Of a stretch of 64,000 nt of DNA, positions 1-9,204 are shown in pieces (positions within the stretch are counted from its first letter, which is position 1; every line of letters begins with the position of its first letter). The stretch is taken from the NCBI RefSeq assembly GCF_003030345.1, contig NZ_CP028158.1, forward strand, positions 5,270,001 through 5,334,000, in the 5' to 3' direction. This DNA is from Plantactinospora sp. BC1. Lineage in GTDB: Bacteria > Actinomycetota > Actinomycetes > Mycobacteriales > Micromonosporaceae. The notes under the pieces are model-generated. The model saw nothing but the letters and a program-made list of their open reading frames with translations. It made no database searches and was not told where the DNA came from. The translations under genes were made by a program, and so were the position numbers.

Positions 1-1
1 C

Positions 2-2047
2 AACAACATACCGTGGTCCAGGCTGACCCACATCAACTACGCCTTCGCCTGGATCGAGGGGAACCGGATCTCGGTCGGTGCGGACGGTCCGGACAACCCG
101 GCCACCGGGATGACCTGGGACGGGCCCGGTACCGAGATGGACGAGAGCCTGCCGTACCGGGGCCACTTCAACCTGCTGAGCACGTACAAGGACCTGCATC
201 CCCGGGTGAAGACGCTGATCTCGGTGGGTGGCTGGGCGGAGAGCCGCGGCTTCTACCCGATGACCACTAACGCCGACGGCACCACCAACCAGGCCGGAAT
301 CAACACGTTCGCGGACTCGGTGGTCGACTTCCTCCGCCGGTACGACTTCGACGGGGTCGACATCGACTTCGAGTATCCGACCGTGCTGGACGACACCGGG
401 AACCCGAACGACTGGGCCGTCGCCCAACCGCGCCGGAAGGGACTGCCGGCGGCGTACACCGCGCTGATGAGGACGCTGCGGGAGCGGCTGGACCGGGCCG
501 CGGCGGCGGACGGCGAGTACTACCTGCTGACCTCCGCCTCGTCGGCCTCCGGCTACCTGGTGCGTGGCATGGAGAACCACAAGGCGCTGCGCTACCAGGA
601 CTACACCAACCTGATGGCCTACGACTATCACGGGTCGTGGAACGACGTGGTCGGCCCGAACGCCGCGCTCTACGACGACGGCAAGGACCCGGAGCTGGCC
701 GAGCTGTACAACACCCCGGAGTACCAGAAGATCGGCTACTTCAACACCGACTGGGCGTTCCACTACCTTCGCGGCGCGATGCAGGCCGGACGGATCAACA
801 TCGGGATTCCGTACTACACCCGGGGCTGGCGCGACGTCACCGGCGGCGAGAACGGCATGTGGGGGAAGTCGGTCGGTGCGGACTGCCAACCCGGGACCGG
901 CCTGGTCCGGCCCTGCGGCAACGGCGCGGTCGGGGTCGACAACATCTGGCACGACCTCTCCGCCGAGGGCGAGGAGGTCGGCGCGGGGGTCAACCCGATG
1001 TGGCACGCCAAGAACCTGGAGCGCGACGTCACGCCCCGCTACACCAGGGCGGTCGGTCTGAGCCCGGAGACCGACCCCGACGACCGGCGTACCGGCACCT
1101 ACGACCGGCACTGGGACGAGGTGACCCGCACCGCCTGGCTGTGGAACTCGGAGAAGCGCACCTTCCTGTCCATCCAGGACATGCAGGGTCTCGACCAGAT
1201 CATCGACTACGTCGACCGCAGCGGCGCGGGCGGCGTGATGATGTGGGAACTCTCCGGCGACTACGACTGCCCGGACGAGGCTGACACCAGCGCCAGGAAC
1301 CCGTGCGTGATGGGCTACACCCTGACCAACCGGCTGCACGAACGGCTGCAGGATTTCGACGCGTACGACAACAGCCGCGGCGCCGGCAGCTCCGCGCAGC
1401 GCCCCGGCTCGGCGATCGACGTCACCGTCGACCTCGTGCAGTACCCGACCGAGACGGCGAAACTCTGGCCGTTGACGCCGACGGTCCGGATCACCAACAA
1501 CACCGGGGTGACGATCGGTGGTGGCAAGGAGAACGTCGTTTCCTTCGACCTGCCGACCTCCACGCCCGCGCTGATCAAGGACGGCGACTGGCAGACCGGC
1601 GAGCAGGGCGGCCGGTGGAAGGTCCAGGCCGGGCACACCGGGCCGAACGCCCGGACCGGACTCGCCGGTGACTTCCACCGGGTGAGCCTGGCGCTGGACT
1701 ACTGCCAGATCATCCCGGCCGGCAAGAGCCTGGACGTGCCGATCGTCTACTACATTCCGGCCACCGGACCGGTGAACACCACGGTCAAGCTCGGTGCCAC
1801 GACGTACGCCCCGGTGACCGAGCACAACCGGGGGGCCGGAAGGGTGAACCCGCCGGCCGGCGGCTGCTCGGCACCGGCCTGGGACGCGGCCAGGGTGTAC
1901 GACCCGGCGACGCAGTCGGTGGAGAACGTCACCGTGAAGTACAACGGCAACGTCTGGCGGGCCAAGTGGTGGACCCAGGGCAACGCGCCCGGCACCGGGT
2001 CCGGCCCGGACCACGAGCCCTGGAAGCTGGTCGGTCCGGCCAGCTGA
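2..2047 (+). CDS. Family 18 chitinase, secreted (5' end outside window)
   Basis: This is the C-terminal 681 residues of a GH18 chitinase, which cleaves beta-1,4-linked N-acetylglucosamine in chitin outside the cell. The frame is open at the window edge, so the signal peptide and start are missing. Counting from the first codon here, the conserved SVGGW is at residues 74-78. The catalytic DGVDIDFE is at 117-124, with the acid/base Glu at 124. A barrel-end MMWELSGD follows before about residue 430. A beta-rich middle domain covers roughly residues 460-590, and the last 58 residues form a CBM5/12 chitin-binding module with the aromatic AKWW patch. Retention of all catalytic residues suggests an active enzyme. 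It converges on the LuxR-type gene downstream. Confidence 0.95.
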   Translation, partial: NNIPWSRLTHINYAFAWIEGNRISVGADGPDNPATGMTWDGPGTEMDESLPYRGHFNLLSTYKDLHPRVKTLISVGGWAESRGFYPMTTNADGTTNQAGINTFADSVVDFLRRYDFDGVDIDFEYPTVLDDTGNPNDWAVAQPRRKGLPAAYTALMRTLRERLDRAAAADGEYYLLTSASSASGYLVRGMENHKALRYQDYTNLMAYDYHGSWNDVVGPNAALYDDGKDPELAELYNTPEYQKIGYFNTDWAFHYLRGAMQAGRINIGIPYYTRGWRDVTGGENGMWGKSVGADCQPGTGLVRPCGNGAVGVDNIWHDLSAEGEEVGAGVNPMWHAKNLERDVTPRYTRAVGLSPETDPDDRRTGTYDRHWDEVTRTAWLWNSEKRTFLSIQDMQGLDQIIDYVDRSGAGGVMMWELSGDYDCPDEADTSARNPCVMGYTLTNRLHERLQDFDAYDNSRGAGSSAQRPGSAIDVTVDLVQYPTETAKLWPLTPTVRITNNTGVTIGGGKENVVSFDLPTSTPALIKDGDWQTGEQGGRWKVQAGHTGPNARTGLAGDFHRVSLALDYCQIIPAGKSLDVPIVYYIPATGPVNTTVKLGATTYAPVTEHNRGAGRVNPPAGGCSAPAWDAARVYDPATQSVENVTVKYNGNVWRAKWWTQGNAPGTGSGPDHEPWKLVGPAS

Positions 2048-2053
2048 CCGGTA

Positions 2054-2088
2054 CCGGTCGAGAGGGGGCGTCCGGTCGAGAGGGGCGT
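2054..2088. repeat. Tandem duplication in the chitinase/LuxR convergent gap
   Basis: An 18-base unit beginning CCGGTCGAGAGG is followed directly by a second copy one G shorter. It lies between the stop codons of two convergent genes. No clear terminator hairpin was recognised here. Confidence 0.7.
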
Positions 2089-2138
2089 CCGTCCGGGGCC
2101 GACCCGGGCGGGCGCTCCACCTCGGCACGCCGGCGGGG

Positions 2139-5018
2139 TCAGTGGTCCGCGGCGACCCCGTCCGGCTCCGCGCTGAACGCGGCACGGGCGATCTCCACCC
2201 GGCTCCGCATGCCGAGCTTCGCCAGGATCCGCGAGATGTGCGTCTGGGTCGTCCGCCGGGTCAGGAACATGCTCTGCGCGATGTCCGGCGTCGAGCGGCC
2301 GGCCGCGACCAGCAGCGCCACCTTCCGTTCGGTCGGGGTCAGCGCCTCCCAGCCGTGCCCGGCACGTTTGACCCGGGCACCCCGTACGCCGCGCCGGACC
2401 CCGTACGCCCGCAGCCGCGCCCCGGCCCGGCGGATGTCCCAGGCCGCACCGAACCCGCCGTACAGCTCGATCGCCTCGTCCAGCACGGCGCGTGCCTCGG
2501 CCGTCTCGCCGCACCGCGCGAGGACGACGCCGAGATCCTCCAGCGCTCCGGCGAGGTCCACGGGCGCTCCGGCGCCCCGGTAGTGGTCCACCGCCGAGCG
2601 CAGCGGTACCGGATCGCCGTCGTGCAACCCCCGGCACCAGTCGGCGGCCGCGGCGGCCCGGGCCGGCACCTGCTCCGCCGCCGCCTCGGCCAGGCAGGCC
2701 CGCACGGCGGTCTCCGCAGCCGACCGGTCGTCCACGGCCAGGGCGAGCCGGACGAGTCCGGGCAGCCACTGGTGGGTCAGCGTCATCTCGCCGGGCCGGC
2801 GTTCGAGGAAGTCGCCGAGCAGGGCCAGGGCCAGCGGCCGGTCTCCGTCCTGTTCGGCGGCGAGCGACCGCCCGACCCGGAGGAAGTCGGTGTTCTCCCG
2901 GTCGGCGACGGTGACGACGGGGCGGTCGGACACCGCCCGGAGGTGCGCGGCGGCTTCGGCCCGCTCGTCCCGGCGGGCGGCGACGACCGCGGCCACGCCG
3001 TGCCACAGCCACCCCGGCCCGCCCTCCCGCAGCCCCCGGTACGTCGACGCCGAGCCGTTCTGCTCGACCGCGTGAAGTTCCGCCAGCGCGTCGTCCCAGC
3101 GCCCCAGCCAGTACATCAGCACGCCGGCGGTGACTCCGGAGGTGGTGTCGTCGGCCCGGCCCGCCCGGTGCAGGAACTCCCGCACCTCCCGCAGCGCACC
3201 CTCGGCGTCGGTCCACCGGCTGAGGTTCTGTAGCGAGAAGATCCGTCCGTGCAGCGCGAACGCGCGCAGGTCCACGTGGTCGGCGGTGGTGCCGAGGGTT
3301 TCGATCGCCCGGTCCACGCAGTCCAGTGCGAGCCGATGCTGCCGCCGTACGGAGTGGCTGGTCCACATGTCGGTCAGCGCGTACGCCGCCGCGAACGCGT
3401 CCCCCGCCGCCTCGCTGATCTCCAGCGCGTTCCGGGCGGTGACGTCCGCCGCGGCCAGGTCTCCGCGGCCGGCTCGCTGGAACATCGCCAGCGAGGCGAG
3501 TAGCCGGGCACGCCAGACGTCGGGCAGGTCGACGGCATTGAGGGCCCGGCGCAGGGCGGCGGCCGCCGCGTCGTTGTGCCCACCGCTGAACAACGCGCGG
3601 GCGAGCACCCAGCAGAGGTGGCCACGGTCGGCCGGTTCCACGACGACCGCCAGCGCCTGTCGGGCGCGTACCGTCGCCTCCTCGTGCTGGCCCGTGCCGA
3701 GCAGGACCCGGGCCAGGGTCATCCCCAGCACCGCCCGCTCGCGGTCGTCGGTCGGGTCGTGGTCGAGTTCCCGGCGCAGCAGTTCGGCCGCAAGCTGCGG
3801 CGTCCGGCCCGCCAGCAGCGGGCCTGCCTCGGTCAGCCAGCGCCGCGCCCACCGGTCGCCGACCACACCGGAGGCCAGCAGGTGCGCGGCGACCCGCTGC
3901 GGCTCGACGCTGGCGGCCTCCAACGCCCGGGCCGCGTCGAGGTGAACTGCCGCCCGCAGCGCCGCCGGCATGCTGTCGTGCAGGGCCTGCCGGATCAGCG
4001 GGTGCCGGAAACGCATCCGCGGCCCGGCGTCGACCAGGATTCCGGCCGCCACCGCCTCGTTCAGGTGGCCGGAGAAGTCGATTGCCGGCCGACCCAGCAG
4101 TACCGCGAGTTCGGTGACCGCGAACTCCCCACCGAGCAGGGTCGCCACCCGCAGCAGGTCGACGGTCTCGGCCGGGACGTAGCTCAGCCGGCTGTCCAGC
4201 GCCGCGGCCAGCGACCTCGGCACGGTGGCGGAGGCCGGGTCGCGCACCTCGGCCTGCACGCCGACGTCCACCATCTCCTCGCGGACCAGCGACTCGGCCA
4301 GCTCGCGCAGGTACAGCGGGTTGCCCATCGCCTGAGCAGCCAGCCCGACCAGCCCGGCCCCGGGTGGCGCCCCCAGCAGGCCGGTGAGCAGGTCGAGCAC
4401 CGCGCCCTGGTCCAGCGGACCGAGCGAGATCCGGAGCGCGTCCCGGTCACTGGCCACGGGTCGCAGCCGCTGCACGGCCGGCCGGTGGGAGCCGGGACGA
4501 TAGGAGAGAACCAGCAGCAACGGCAGATGGACGGCCGCCGAGGCCAGCCTGCGGCAGGCGTCGAGGGAGGCGTCGTCGGCCCACTGGACGTCGTCCACGA
4601 TCAGCACCGTCGGGCCGGTGCTGCACAGCTCGTCGACGAGGGCGACGACCATCTCGACGGCTGTCGCGTACGTGGCGTCGGCAAGGTCGAGGGCGGGACG
4701 CCTGGCGCTCAGGAACGCCGCGATCTCGGCGCGGCGGGGATCGGACGAGCGCGTCCCGATTTCGAGGCAGTCGCAGAGCACGCCGAGTGGCGGCGGGTGG
4801 ACCAACTGGTCGGCGACGCCCCGCAACACCTGGTAGCCCAGGTCGGTGGCGATCCCCGCGCCGACCGCCACCAGCGACGACTTGCCGATGCCGGGCTCGC
4901 CCTCGATCCAGACCACCCCACCGGTACCGGTGTGCAGGCTCGCTACGGCCTCGCGCAACATCGCGGTCTCGGCCACACGCCCGGCCCAGAGCGCTCCGGG
5001 TTCGGCGGAAAGCGGCAT
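2139..5018 (-). CDS. LAL-type LuxR family transcriptional regulator (AAA ATPase + LuxR HTH)
   Basis: This is a large ATP-dependent LuxR (LAL) regulator of 959 residues, the usual size for the family. Walker A (GEPGIGKSS) is at residues 40-48 and Walker B (VLIVDDVQWADD) near 139-150. The middle is a helical, TPR-like region rich in Ala and Arg. The C-terminal LuxR helix-turn-helix runs from LTPTERKVALL at about 893 to the HISRILAKLGM recognition region near 928-938. The start chosen is the ATG preceded by GAGGAG. A longer open frame upstream (48 more codons) lacks this support and has no homology-like content. LAL proteins activate neighbouring pathways in response to an unknown small ligand. 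Its neighbours here are the chitinase and the protease, so control of exoenzyme production is a plausible inference only. Confidence 0.92.
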   Translation of the reverse strand: MPLSAEPGALWAGRVAETAMLREAVASLHTGTGGVVWIEGEPGIGKSSLVAVGAGIATDLGYQVLRGVADQLVHPPPLGVLCDCLEIGTRSSDPRRAEIAAFLSARRPALDLADATYATAVEMVVALVDELCSTGPTVLIVDDVQWADDASLDACRRLASAAVHLPLLLVLSYRPGSHRPAVQRLRPVASDRDALRISLGPLDQGAVLDLLTGLLGAPPGAGLVGLAAQAMGNPLYLRELAESLVREEMVDVGVQAEVRDPASATVPRSLAAALDSRLSYVPAETVDLLRVATLLGGEFAVTELAVLLGRPAIDFSGHLNEAVAAGILVDAGPRMRFRHPLIRQALHDSMPAALRAAVHLDAARALEAASVEPQRVAAHLLASGVVGDRWARRWLTEAGPLLAGRTPQLAAELLRRELDHDPTDDRERAVLGMTLARVLLGTGQHEEATVRARQALAVVVEPADRGHLCWVLARALFSGGHNDAAAAALRRALNAVDLPDVWRARLLASLAMFQRAGRGDLAAADVTARNALEISEAAGDAFAAAYALTDMWTSHSVRRQHRLALDCVDRAIETLGTTADHVDLRAFALHGRIFSLQNLSRWTDAEGALREVREFLHRAGRADDTTSGVTAGVLMYWLGRWDDALAELHAVEQNGSASTYRGLREGGPGWLWHGVAAVVAARRDERAEAAAHLRAVSDRPVVTVADRENTDFLRVGRSLAAEQDGDRPLALALLGDFLERRPGEMTLTHQWLPGLVRLALAVDDRSAAETAVRACLAEAAAEQVPARAAAAADWCRGLHDGDPVPLRSAVDHYRGAGAPVDLAGALEDLGVVLARCGETAEARAVLDEAIELYGGFGAAWDIRRAGARLRAYGVRRGVRGARVKRAGHGWEALTPTERKVALLVAAGRSTPDIAQSMFLTRRTTQTHISRILAKLGMRSRVEIARAAFSAEPDGVAADH

Positions 5019-5760
5019 GGCTCCTCGAATATTACAGTGAAGTCCGCCTATCGAGGGTCCCGGATGGACGCAACCGTCGGGTCGGGCAGGTCCGGCCGGA
5101 CGAGCCAGGTCGCGCCGGCCGTGCGCCGACCCGGTGCGGAGGGGGCGTCCTTCCCTCCGCACCGGGTTCCGCCCGCGTCAGCCGGCGGCGCCGGTGGGCC
5201 GCCGCCGTTGACTGGCAGCGCGGATGGCATTTCTCCCGAAACCACATCCGGCGCCGTGGAGACCGGATCCGGTTCGACGGCCCGGCAACGCGCCGGCCGG
5301 GTGGCTGAGGTCCAACCGCTCCCGGGTGGTCGTCGGATCGACGCGGGCCGCCGACCGAGACAGTTGCCGAAAAATCTCGGTAATCTGGCCCCGTCGATAT
5401 GCCGTACCACTATTAATACCCATCGAACGCGCGGGACACAAGACCTGGCTGCCCTGCTTGATGACAGGTTGCAAACTCCCGGAACATGACCGGAAGTTCC
5501 GGAGAAGCGATGTGCCCGCACGACCTGGGCGCCCGGCGAGGGCCTACCGCTGTCGTCGGGCGGGGGTGCCGCCCGACCCGCCCACGGGCGACCGCCGCCG
5601 GCAGGCATCATTGCCACCCATCCTTTGACTGTGGTAAATATGATCGACAATTCGGAAGCCAGTGGGCGTCGATGTCCATTCTGGTCGACCATCCGGTCGA
5701 TGCCGGCGTTCACGCCCTGGGGGCGTCCGCTGCCCCGGGGTGATCACGGGGAGGACTCCA
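5019..5760. other. Divergent intergenic region, no gene recognised
   Basis: These 742 bases separate the LuxR-type regulator from the protease and should hold both promoters. The stretch around 5380-5490 and again near 5620-5665 is clearly richer in A+T than its surroundings. No hexamer pair with acceptable spacing was convincing. A TTGACT at 5625-5630 has no partner at 16-19 bases. Open frames through the region have no recognisable content. Confidence 0.6.
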
Positions 5761-6999
5761 ATGGGTTCGAGAAAACACGTCTTCAGGCGGCTGGCGCTCG
5801 CGGTGTCGTTCGGCATGCTTGCCGCCACCGGCGGCGTCGCGGCTTCCGGCCCGGTCGCGGCGGCACCGGCCCCCGGGGACCAGTCCGCACAGGTGGAGCT
5901 GGTGGCGCAGCTTCACCAACTGACCGCCAGCAAGGGCCTGCGCGGGTTCGCCGGCTCGGCACTCGACGCGGACGGCCGGACGGTCCGGCTGTACTGGGCC
6001 GGCGACCAACCGTCCGCGCTGCGATCCTTCGCGTCCCGGCTCCGGAGCGGGGTCAGGCTGTCGGTCATCAGCGTCCCCTACGACCAGGAGGAGATCGTCG
6101 CTCGCGCCCGAGCCCTGATCAAGGCGGCGAAGCTGCGGGGCATCCCGATCGGGGCGGTCTCCAGCACCTCGGACCTGCGTGGCCTGCACGCGGACGTGGA
6201 ACCGTCGGCGACCGCGGAACAGCGCGCGGAACTGCGCCGGCTCGGGGCCACCGAGATCTCCGAAGCGGGTGCGATGGTGCCGTTGGCGAGATATTCCGAC
6301 AGTGCGCCGTTCTGGGGTGGGGCGGTGATCGAGCGTCCCGGGGCGGTCTCCGGGAGTTTCGCGCACTGCTCCACCGGCTTCGCCGCGCGCACATCCTCCG
6401 GAACGGTCGGCATGCTGACCGCCGAGCACTGCGGCGCGAACCGCGACTGGACGACCCCCACCGTGCTCGGGCTCTCCTCGGTGCCGGTCGGACACTCCAA
6501 CGCCGGACACGCCACCACCGACTCGATGCTCATCACCGGCCGCACCTACTCCGCGTTCCTGTACCGGGGCGACTGGTCGTCCGGGACCGGCCGGCAGGTC
6601 ACGAGTCGCTCGGGCCCGTCGATCGACCAGAAGGTGTGCGCCGGTGGTGGGATGTCCGGTGAGGTGTGCAACGCGACGGTGCACCGGATCAACGTGATCG
6701 GCCCGAACGGTGCCGGGCCGGGTTACTTCGCGCGTACCTCGTCGTCGAGCGTTCCGCTCGCGGGACAGGGCGACAGCGGAGGTCCCGGGTTCGCCGTCGC
6801 GGTCTCGAACGGCAACATCACCGCGCTCGGCATCGTCAGCTCGGCGTACCTGACGGACAGGGCCACGAGCTGCCCCGGCGGCACCTCCAACCCTTGGAAC
6901 AACTCCGTACCGGCGCGTGAGTGCTTCTACAACGTCCACTTCATCAACCTGACCGCGATCGAGGCCGCGCTCGGCGTGTCGGTGATGACCAGCCCGTGA
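5761..6999 (+). CDS. Secreted chymotrypsin-fold serine protease (family S1, streptogrisin/alpha-lytic-like)
   Basis: This 412-residue preproprotein is predicted to be secreted and to hydrolyse extracellular protein. An Arg/Lys-rich N-terminus and hydrophobic segment with an alanine-rich cleavage region (VAAAPA, about residues 32-37) form the signal peptide. Residues 40-180 look like an N-terminal pro-region of the kind that assists folding in S1 bacterial proteases. The mature domain carries the triad His223 (TAEHC), Asp254 (TTDSM) and Ser339 (GQGDSGGP). Cysteine pairs at about 203/224, 293/303 and 371/388 are consistent with disulfides. The ATG is preceded by GGGGAGG. It sits opposite the LAL regulator, which may control it. 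Confidence 0.93.
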   Translation: MGSRKHVFRRLALAVSFGMLAATGGVAASGPVAAAPAPGDQSAQVELVAQLHQLTASKGLRGFAGSALDADGRTVRLYWAGDQPSALRSFASRLRSGVRLSVISVPYDQEEIVARARALIKAAKLRGIPIGAVSSTSDLRGLHADVEPSATAEQRAELRRLGATEISEAGAMVPLARYSDSAPFWGGAVIERPGAVSGSFAHCSTGFAARTSSGTVGMLTAEHCGANRDWTTPTVLGLSSVPVGHSNAGHATTDSMLITGRTYSAFLYRGDWSSGTGRQVTSRSGPSIDQKVCAGGGMSGEVCNATVHRINVIGPNGAGPGYFARTSSSSVPLAGQGDSGGPGFAVAVSNGNITALGIVSSAYLTDRATSCPGGTSNPWNNSVPARECFYNVHFINLTAIEAALGVSVMTSP

Positions 7000-7226
7000 C
7001 CGCCAGGGCGTTCGTCGTCGTACTACATCAGCCGCGCGACCGGAGATGGATGCGGCTGATCGCTGAACCGTACGTCGACAGCGTCGCCGAGGGCCTCTCC
7101 ATGCCGCCCCGGGTCGTGGTGCGGCTCAGGCCCGACGTCTCGGCCGAGCAGGCCGACGAGATCGCGGACGCGTTCCGGGCTCACCTCGACGGCGAGCCGG
7201 TCACTGTCGAGACCCGGCCCACCTGA
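6996..7226 (+). CDS. Small hypothetical protein coupled to the protease stop codon
   Basis: This is an open frame of 76 codons whose GTG start overlaps the protease stop as GTGA, the coupling arrangement used repeatedly in this window. The product is soluble, with no signal or membrane segment. It has an acidic helix (SAEQADEIADAF) and beta-like stretches such as RVVVRLRP. I do not recognise a family. The overlap and sensible amino-acid composition favour a real gene. The lack of any known domain and the decayed DNA immediately downstream keep confidence low. An immunity or chaperone role for the protease would be pure speculation. Confidence 0.45.
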   Translation: MTARAFVVVLHQPRDRRWMRLIAEPYVDSVAEGLSMPPRVVVRLRPDVSAEQADEIADAFRAHLDGEPVTVETRPT

Positions 7227-7324
7227 CGCCGCCCGGGCAACCGCCGCATGCGGTGCCCGGGCGGATCGCGGTTCTGCGCCGCACCGTGCGCAGCAGGGGT
7301 GACGGATACGCGTCCCTGCTGGCG

Positions 7325-7536
7325 CTCGACCGCCTGCTCGCCGCCCCGGCCGGTCGGCCGCCCGCAAGCGGCTGACCCGGGCCGAGCAGGCGCTCGGGCA
7401 TTCGGTGCTGCATGCGCCGGACGCCCGGCACGACCTCTGGCTCACCGTCCGCGCCCTCGAAACCTGGCGGAGCGGCACCCCCTCGACCAACCCGCGTGAG
7501 GCGGCAGGCTCCCGTTCCGCCTGGTGGTTGGTCTAG
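7325..7536 (+). pseudogene. Decayed 3' fragment of the PucR-like regulator gene found at 10300-11940
   Basis: The last 35 or so codons of the intact regulator are recognisable here: RAEQALGHSVLHAPDARH versus RAEQALGRSLLHAPDARH in the intact copy. The fragment enters through a CTCGACCxCCTGCTCGCCGC segment that also occurs in the intact gene, at about 11656-11680. About 130 bases are missing between the two matching blocks, and the two blocks are in different frames. The fragment is therefore deleted, frameshifted and lacks any start. The tail after RALE diverges to a TAG. It is best read as a relic of a partial gene duplication. Confidence 0.8.
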
Positions 7537-7743
7537 TGGGTCATCCATCCCGAGGCAGGAGGAGCCACGGAGCCCGCCTCACCCGCAGCCGGCGCGCGTT
7601 GTCGGTGGCGACCGCCCAGGTCGAGCGGGCGCCGCCGGACGCGAGGTCAACAATGCGAGGCCGCCGACCAGGGATCCGCCACCGCCACGCTGCGGTGAGC
7701 ACCGCCCGCGACGGGTACGACGGATCCCCGGTCGACGCTGGGC

Positions 7744-8478
7744 CTAGCCTCGGCGGTAGACGGAGACGTGGCTGCCGCTCTCCGCGCCGAACGGCCGACG
7801 GTGCCAGTCGGCGTACCGCTCGGCGAGCCGGAGACCGGCCCGCTCCGCCATCTGGTCGATCTGCTCGGGCCAGGCATACCGCATGCCGAACGGCTTGAGG
7901 TGCACACCCTGACCATCGAACCTGATCGTCTGCCGGACGAACGTCTGCGCGTCCCGGTCGAACCGGTGCAACCGGATCGTCGCCGACTCCTCCGTCACGT
8001 CCCACACCTGGACCTGCTGCTCGGTCCGGTCCATGTCGGCCGGGTCCGGGACGTACGTCTCGATCACGAACGCGCCGCCCGGTGCCAGCACCCGCGCGAC
8101 GTTGCGGAAGCAGTCCTCCTGCCGCCCGGCGTCGACCAGGTTGAACAGCGTGTTGTAGACCAGATAGGCCAGGGTGAACGGCCCGTCGACCGGTACGTCC
8201 GCCATGTCACCGATGACGACCGGAAGCTGCTCGCCACCGGGCTTGGCACGCAACTGTGCCACCATCTCCTCGGACGCCTCGACGCCCTCGACGGCGAGGC
8301 CGCGGGCGGCCAGCGGAAGTGCGACCCGGCCGGTGCCGATCGCGAGTTCCAGCACCGGACCGCCATCGGCGAGCCCTTCGAGGAAGTCCACCGCCGGACC
8401 CGGGTCCGGGTTGGTGCCCTTGTCGTAGCCGGCGGCCCAGAGCCGGCCGAAGAGGCCGGGATCGTCGAGAAGGGACAT
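7744..8478 (-). CDS. Class I SAM-dependent methyltransferase
   Basis: The 244-residue product has a Rossmann-type methyltransferase fold. Motif I is VLELAIGTGRVALPLA at about residues 42-57. It is followed by the acidic VEGVEASEEM strand end that binds the SAM ribose, and by an acidic GDMADVPV motif and a VLAPGGAFVIE post-motif. The substrate is not predictable. The ATG is chosen over the GTG just before it because AGGAGG sits seven bases upstream. It is monocistronic as far as can be seen. The 284-base gap upstream contains only a short tandem repeat. Confidence 0.9.
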   Translation of the reverse strand: MSLLDDPGLFGRLWAAGYDKGTNPDPGPAVDFLEGLADGGPVLELAIGTGRVALPLAARGLAVEGVEASEEMVAQLRAKPGGEQLPVVIGDMADVPVDGPFTLAYLVYNTLFNLVDAGRQEDCFRNVARVLAPGGAFVIETYVPDPADMDRTEQQVQVWDVTEESATIRLHRFDRDAQTFVRQTIRFDGQGVHLKPFGMRYAWPEQIDQMAERAGLRLAERYADWHRRPFGAESGSHVSVYRRG

Positions 8479-8669
8479 CACGCGCCCTCCTCGTGCGGGG
8501 CCGGCCGAGAAACCGGGGATACTGCCGTCGGGCGCGCCCTACCGGCGCCCGCCGCTGTGCTGGTCGTGAAGTCCGACGTACTCATGAAGCCTCATATCCT
8601 GGGGGTAGACGACACCTGCTCGCTGACGGGACATCGGCGCTCGTGGCATGGCCGTCTCCTCTCGACTGG

Positions 8670-8702
8670 CTTCGGCTCGGCTTCGGCTCGGCTTCCGGTC
8701 GG
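8670..8702. repeat. Three tandem 11-base units
   Basis: CTTCGGCTCGG occurs twice, followed by a variant CTTCCGGTCGG. It lies in the otherwise featureless gap between the methyltransferase and the VOC gene. Confidence 0.75.
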
Positions 8703-8765
8703 CCGGCAACGGTCAGGACATCAGAGGCCGACTCGCTCCGGCAACCGGTTTACCGCCCCGGCCTG

Positions 8766-9185
8766 CTAACGTCCGGGCAGACCGGGCGGCGCGGCGGCCG
8801 GGCCGAGCAGGTCCCACAGGTTGCCGGCGATGTCCCGGAACACCGCCACCCGGCCGTACGGCTCGGTCCTCGGCGGGCGTACGAACTCGACGTCGGCCGC
8901 TGTCATCCGGCCGTACGCGGCGTCGAAGTCGTCGACTCGGAGGAAGAAGCCGACCCGGCCGGCCACCTGAGCGCCGACCACGGCAGTCTGCGGCTCGCCG
9001 TCGGCGCGGGCGAGCAGGATGCCGGTCTCGGCGCCCGGTGGCCGGACCACGACCCACCGTTTCGGGCGACCGTCGTTGGTCAGCGACGGCGAGTCCTCGA
9101 CCAGGTCGAAGCCGAGCACGCCGGTGAAGAACTCGATCGCCGGGTCGTACTCCGCCACCACGATGGTCACCAGGTCGATCCGCAT
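8766..9185 (-). CDS. VOC/glyoxalase-fold protein
   Basis: This 139-residue single-domain member of the vicinal-oxygen-chelate superfamily has paired beta-alpha-beta-beta-beta modules. The N-terminal module starts MRIDLVTIVV and has a typical EFFTGVLGFDL helix. The C-terminal module has the usual VAVFRDIAGNLWDLLG ending, where the Asn and Asp/Glu positions take part in metal or substrate contact. Family members include lyases, dioxygenases and resistance proteins, so function cannot be fixed. The ATG follows the MerR-type regulator stop after 19 bases, so the two probably share a transcript. Confidence 0.9.
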   Translation of the reverse strand: MRIDLVTIVVAEYDPAIEFFTGVLGFDLVEDSPSLTNDGRPKRWVVVRPPGAETGILLARADGEPQTAVVGAQVAGRVGFFLRVDDFDAAYGRMTAADVEFVRPPRTEPYGRVAVFRDIAGNLWDLLGPAAAPPGLPGR

Positions 9186-9204
9186 CAGGCGGAGCCTAGC
9201 CGGG

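Noticed and set aside
5620-5665. Sigma-70 promoter for the protease gene (TTGACT with TATGAT)
   Set aside because: The two hexamers are only eight bases apart, which is not a workable spacing; no alternative pair was convincing.
7537-7743. Possible remnant protein on the minus strand ending RAPWLLLPRDG
   Set aside because: The short frame runs out of phase with the methyltransferase and has no recognisable motif; it is probably chance coding in GC-rich DNA.
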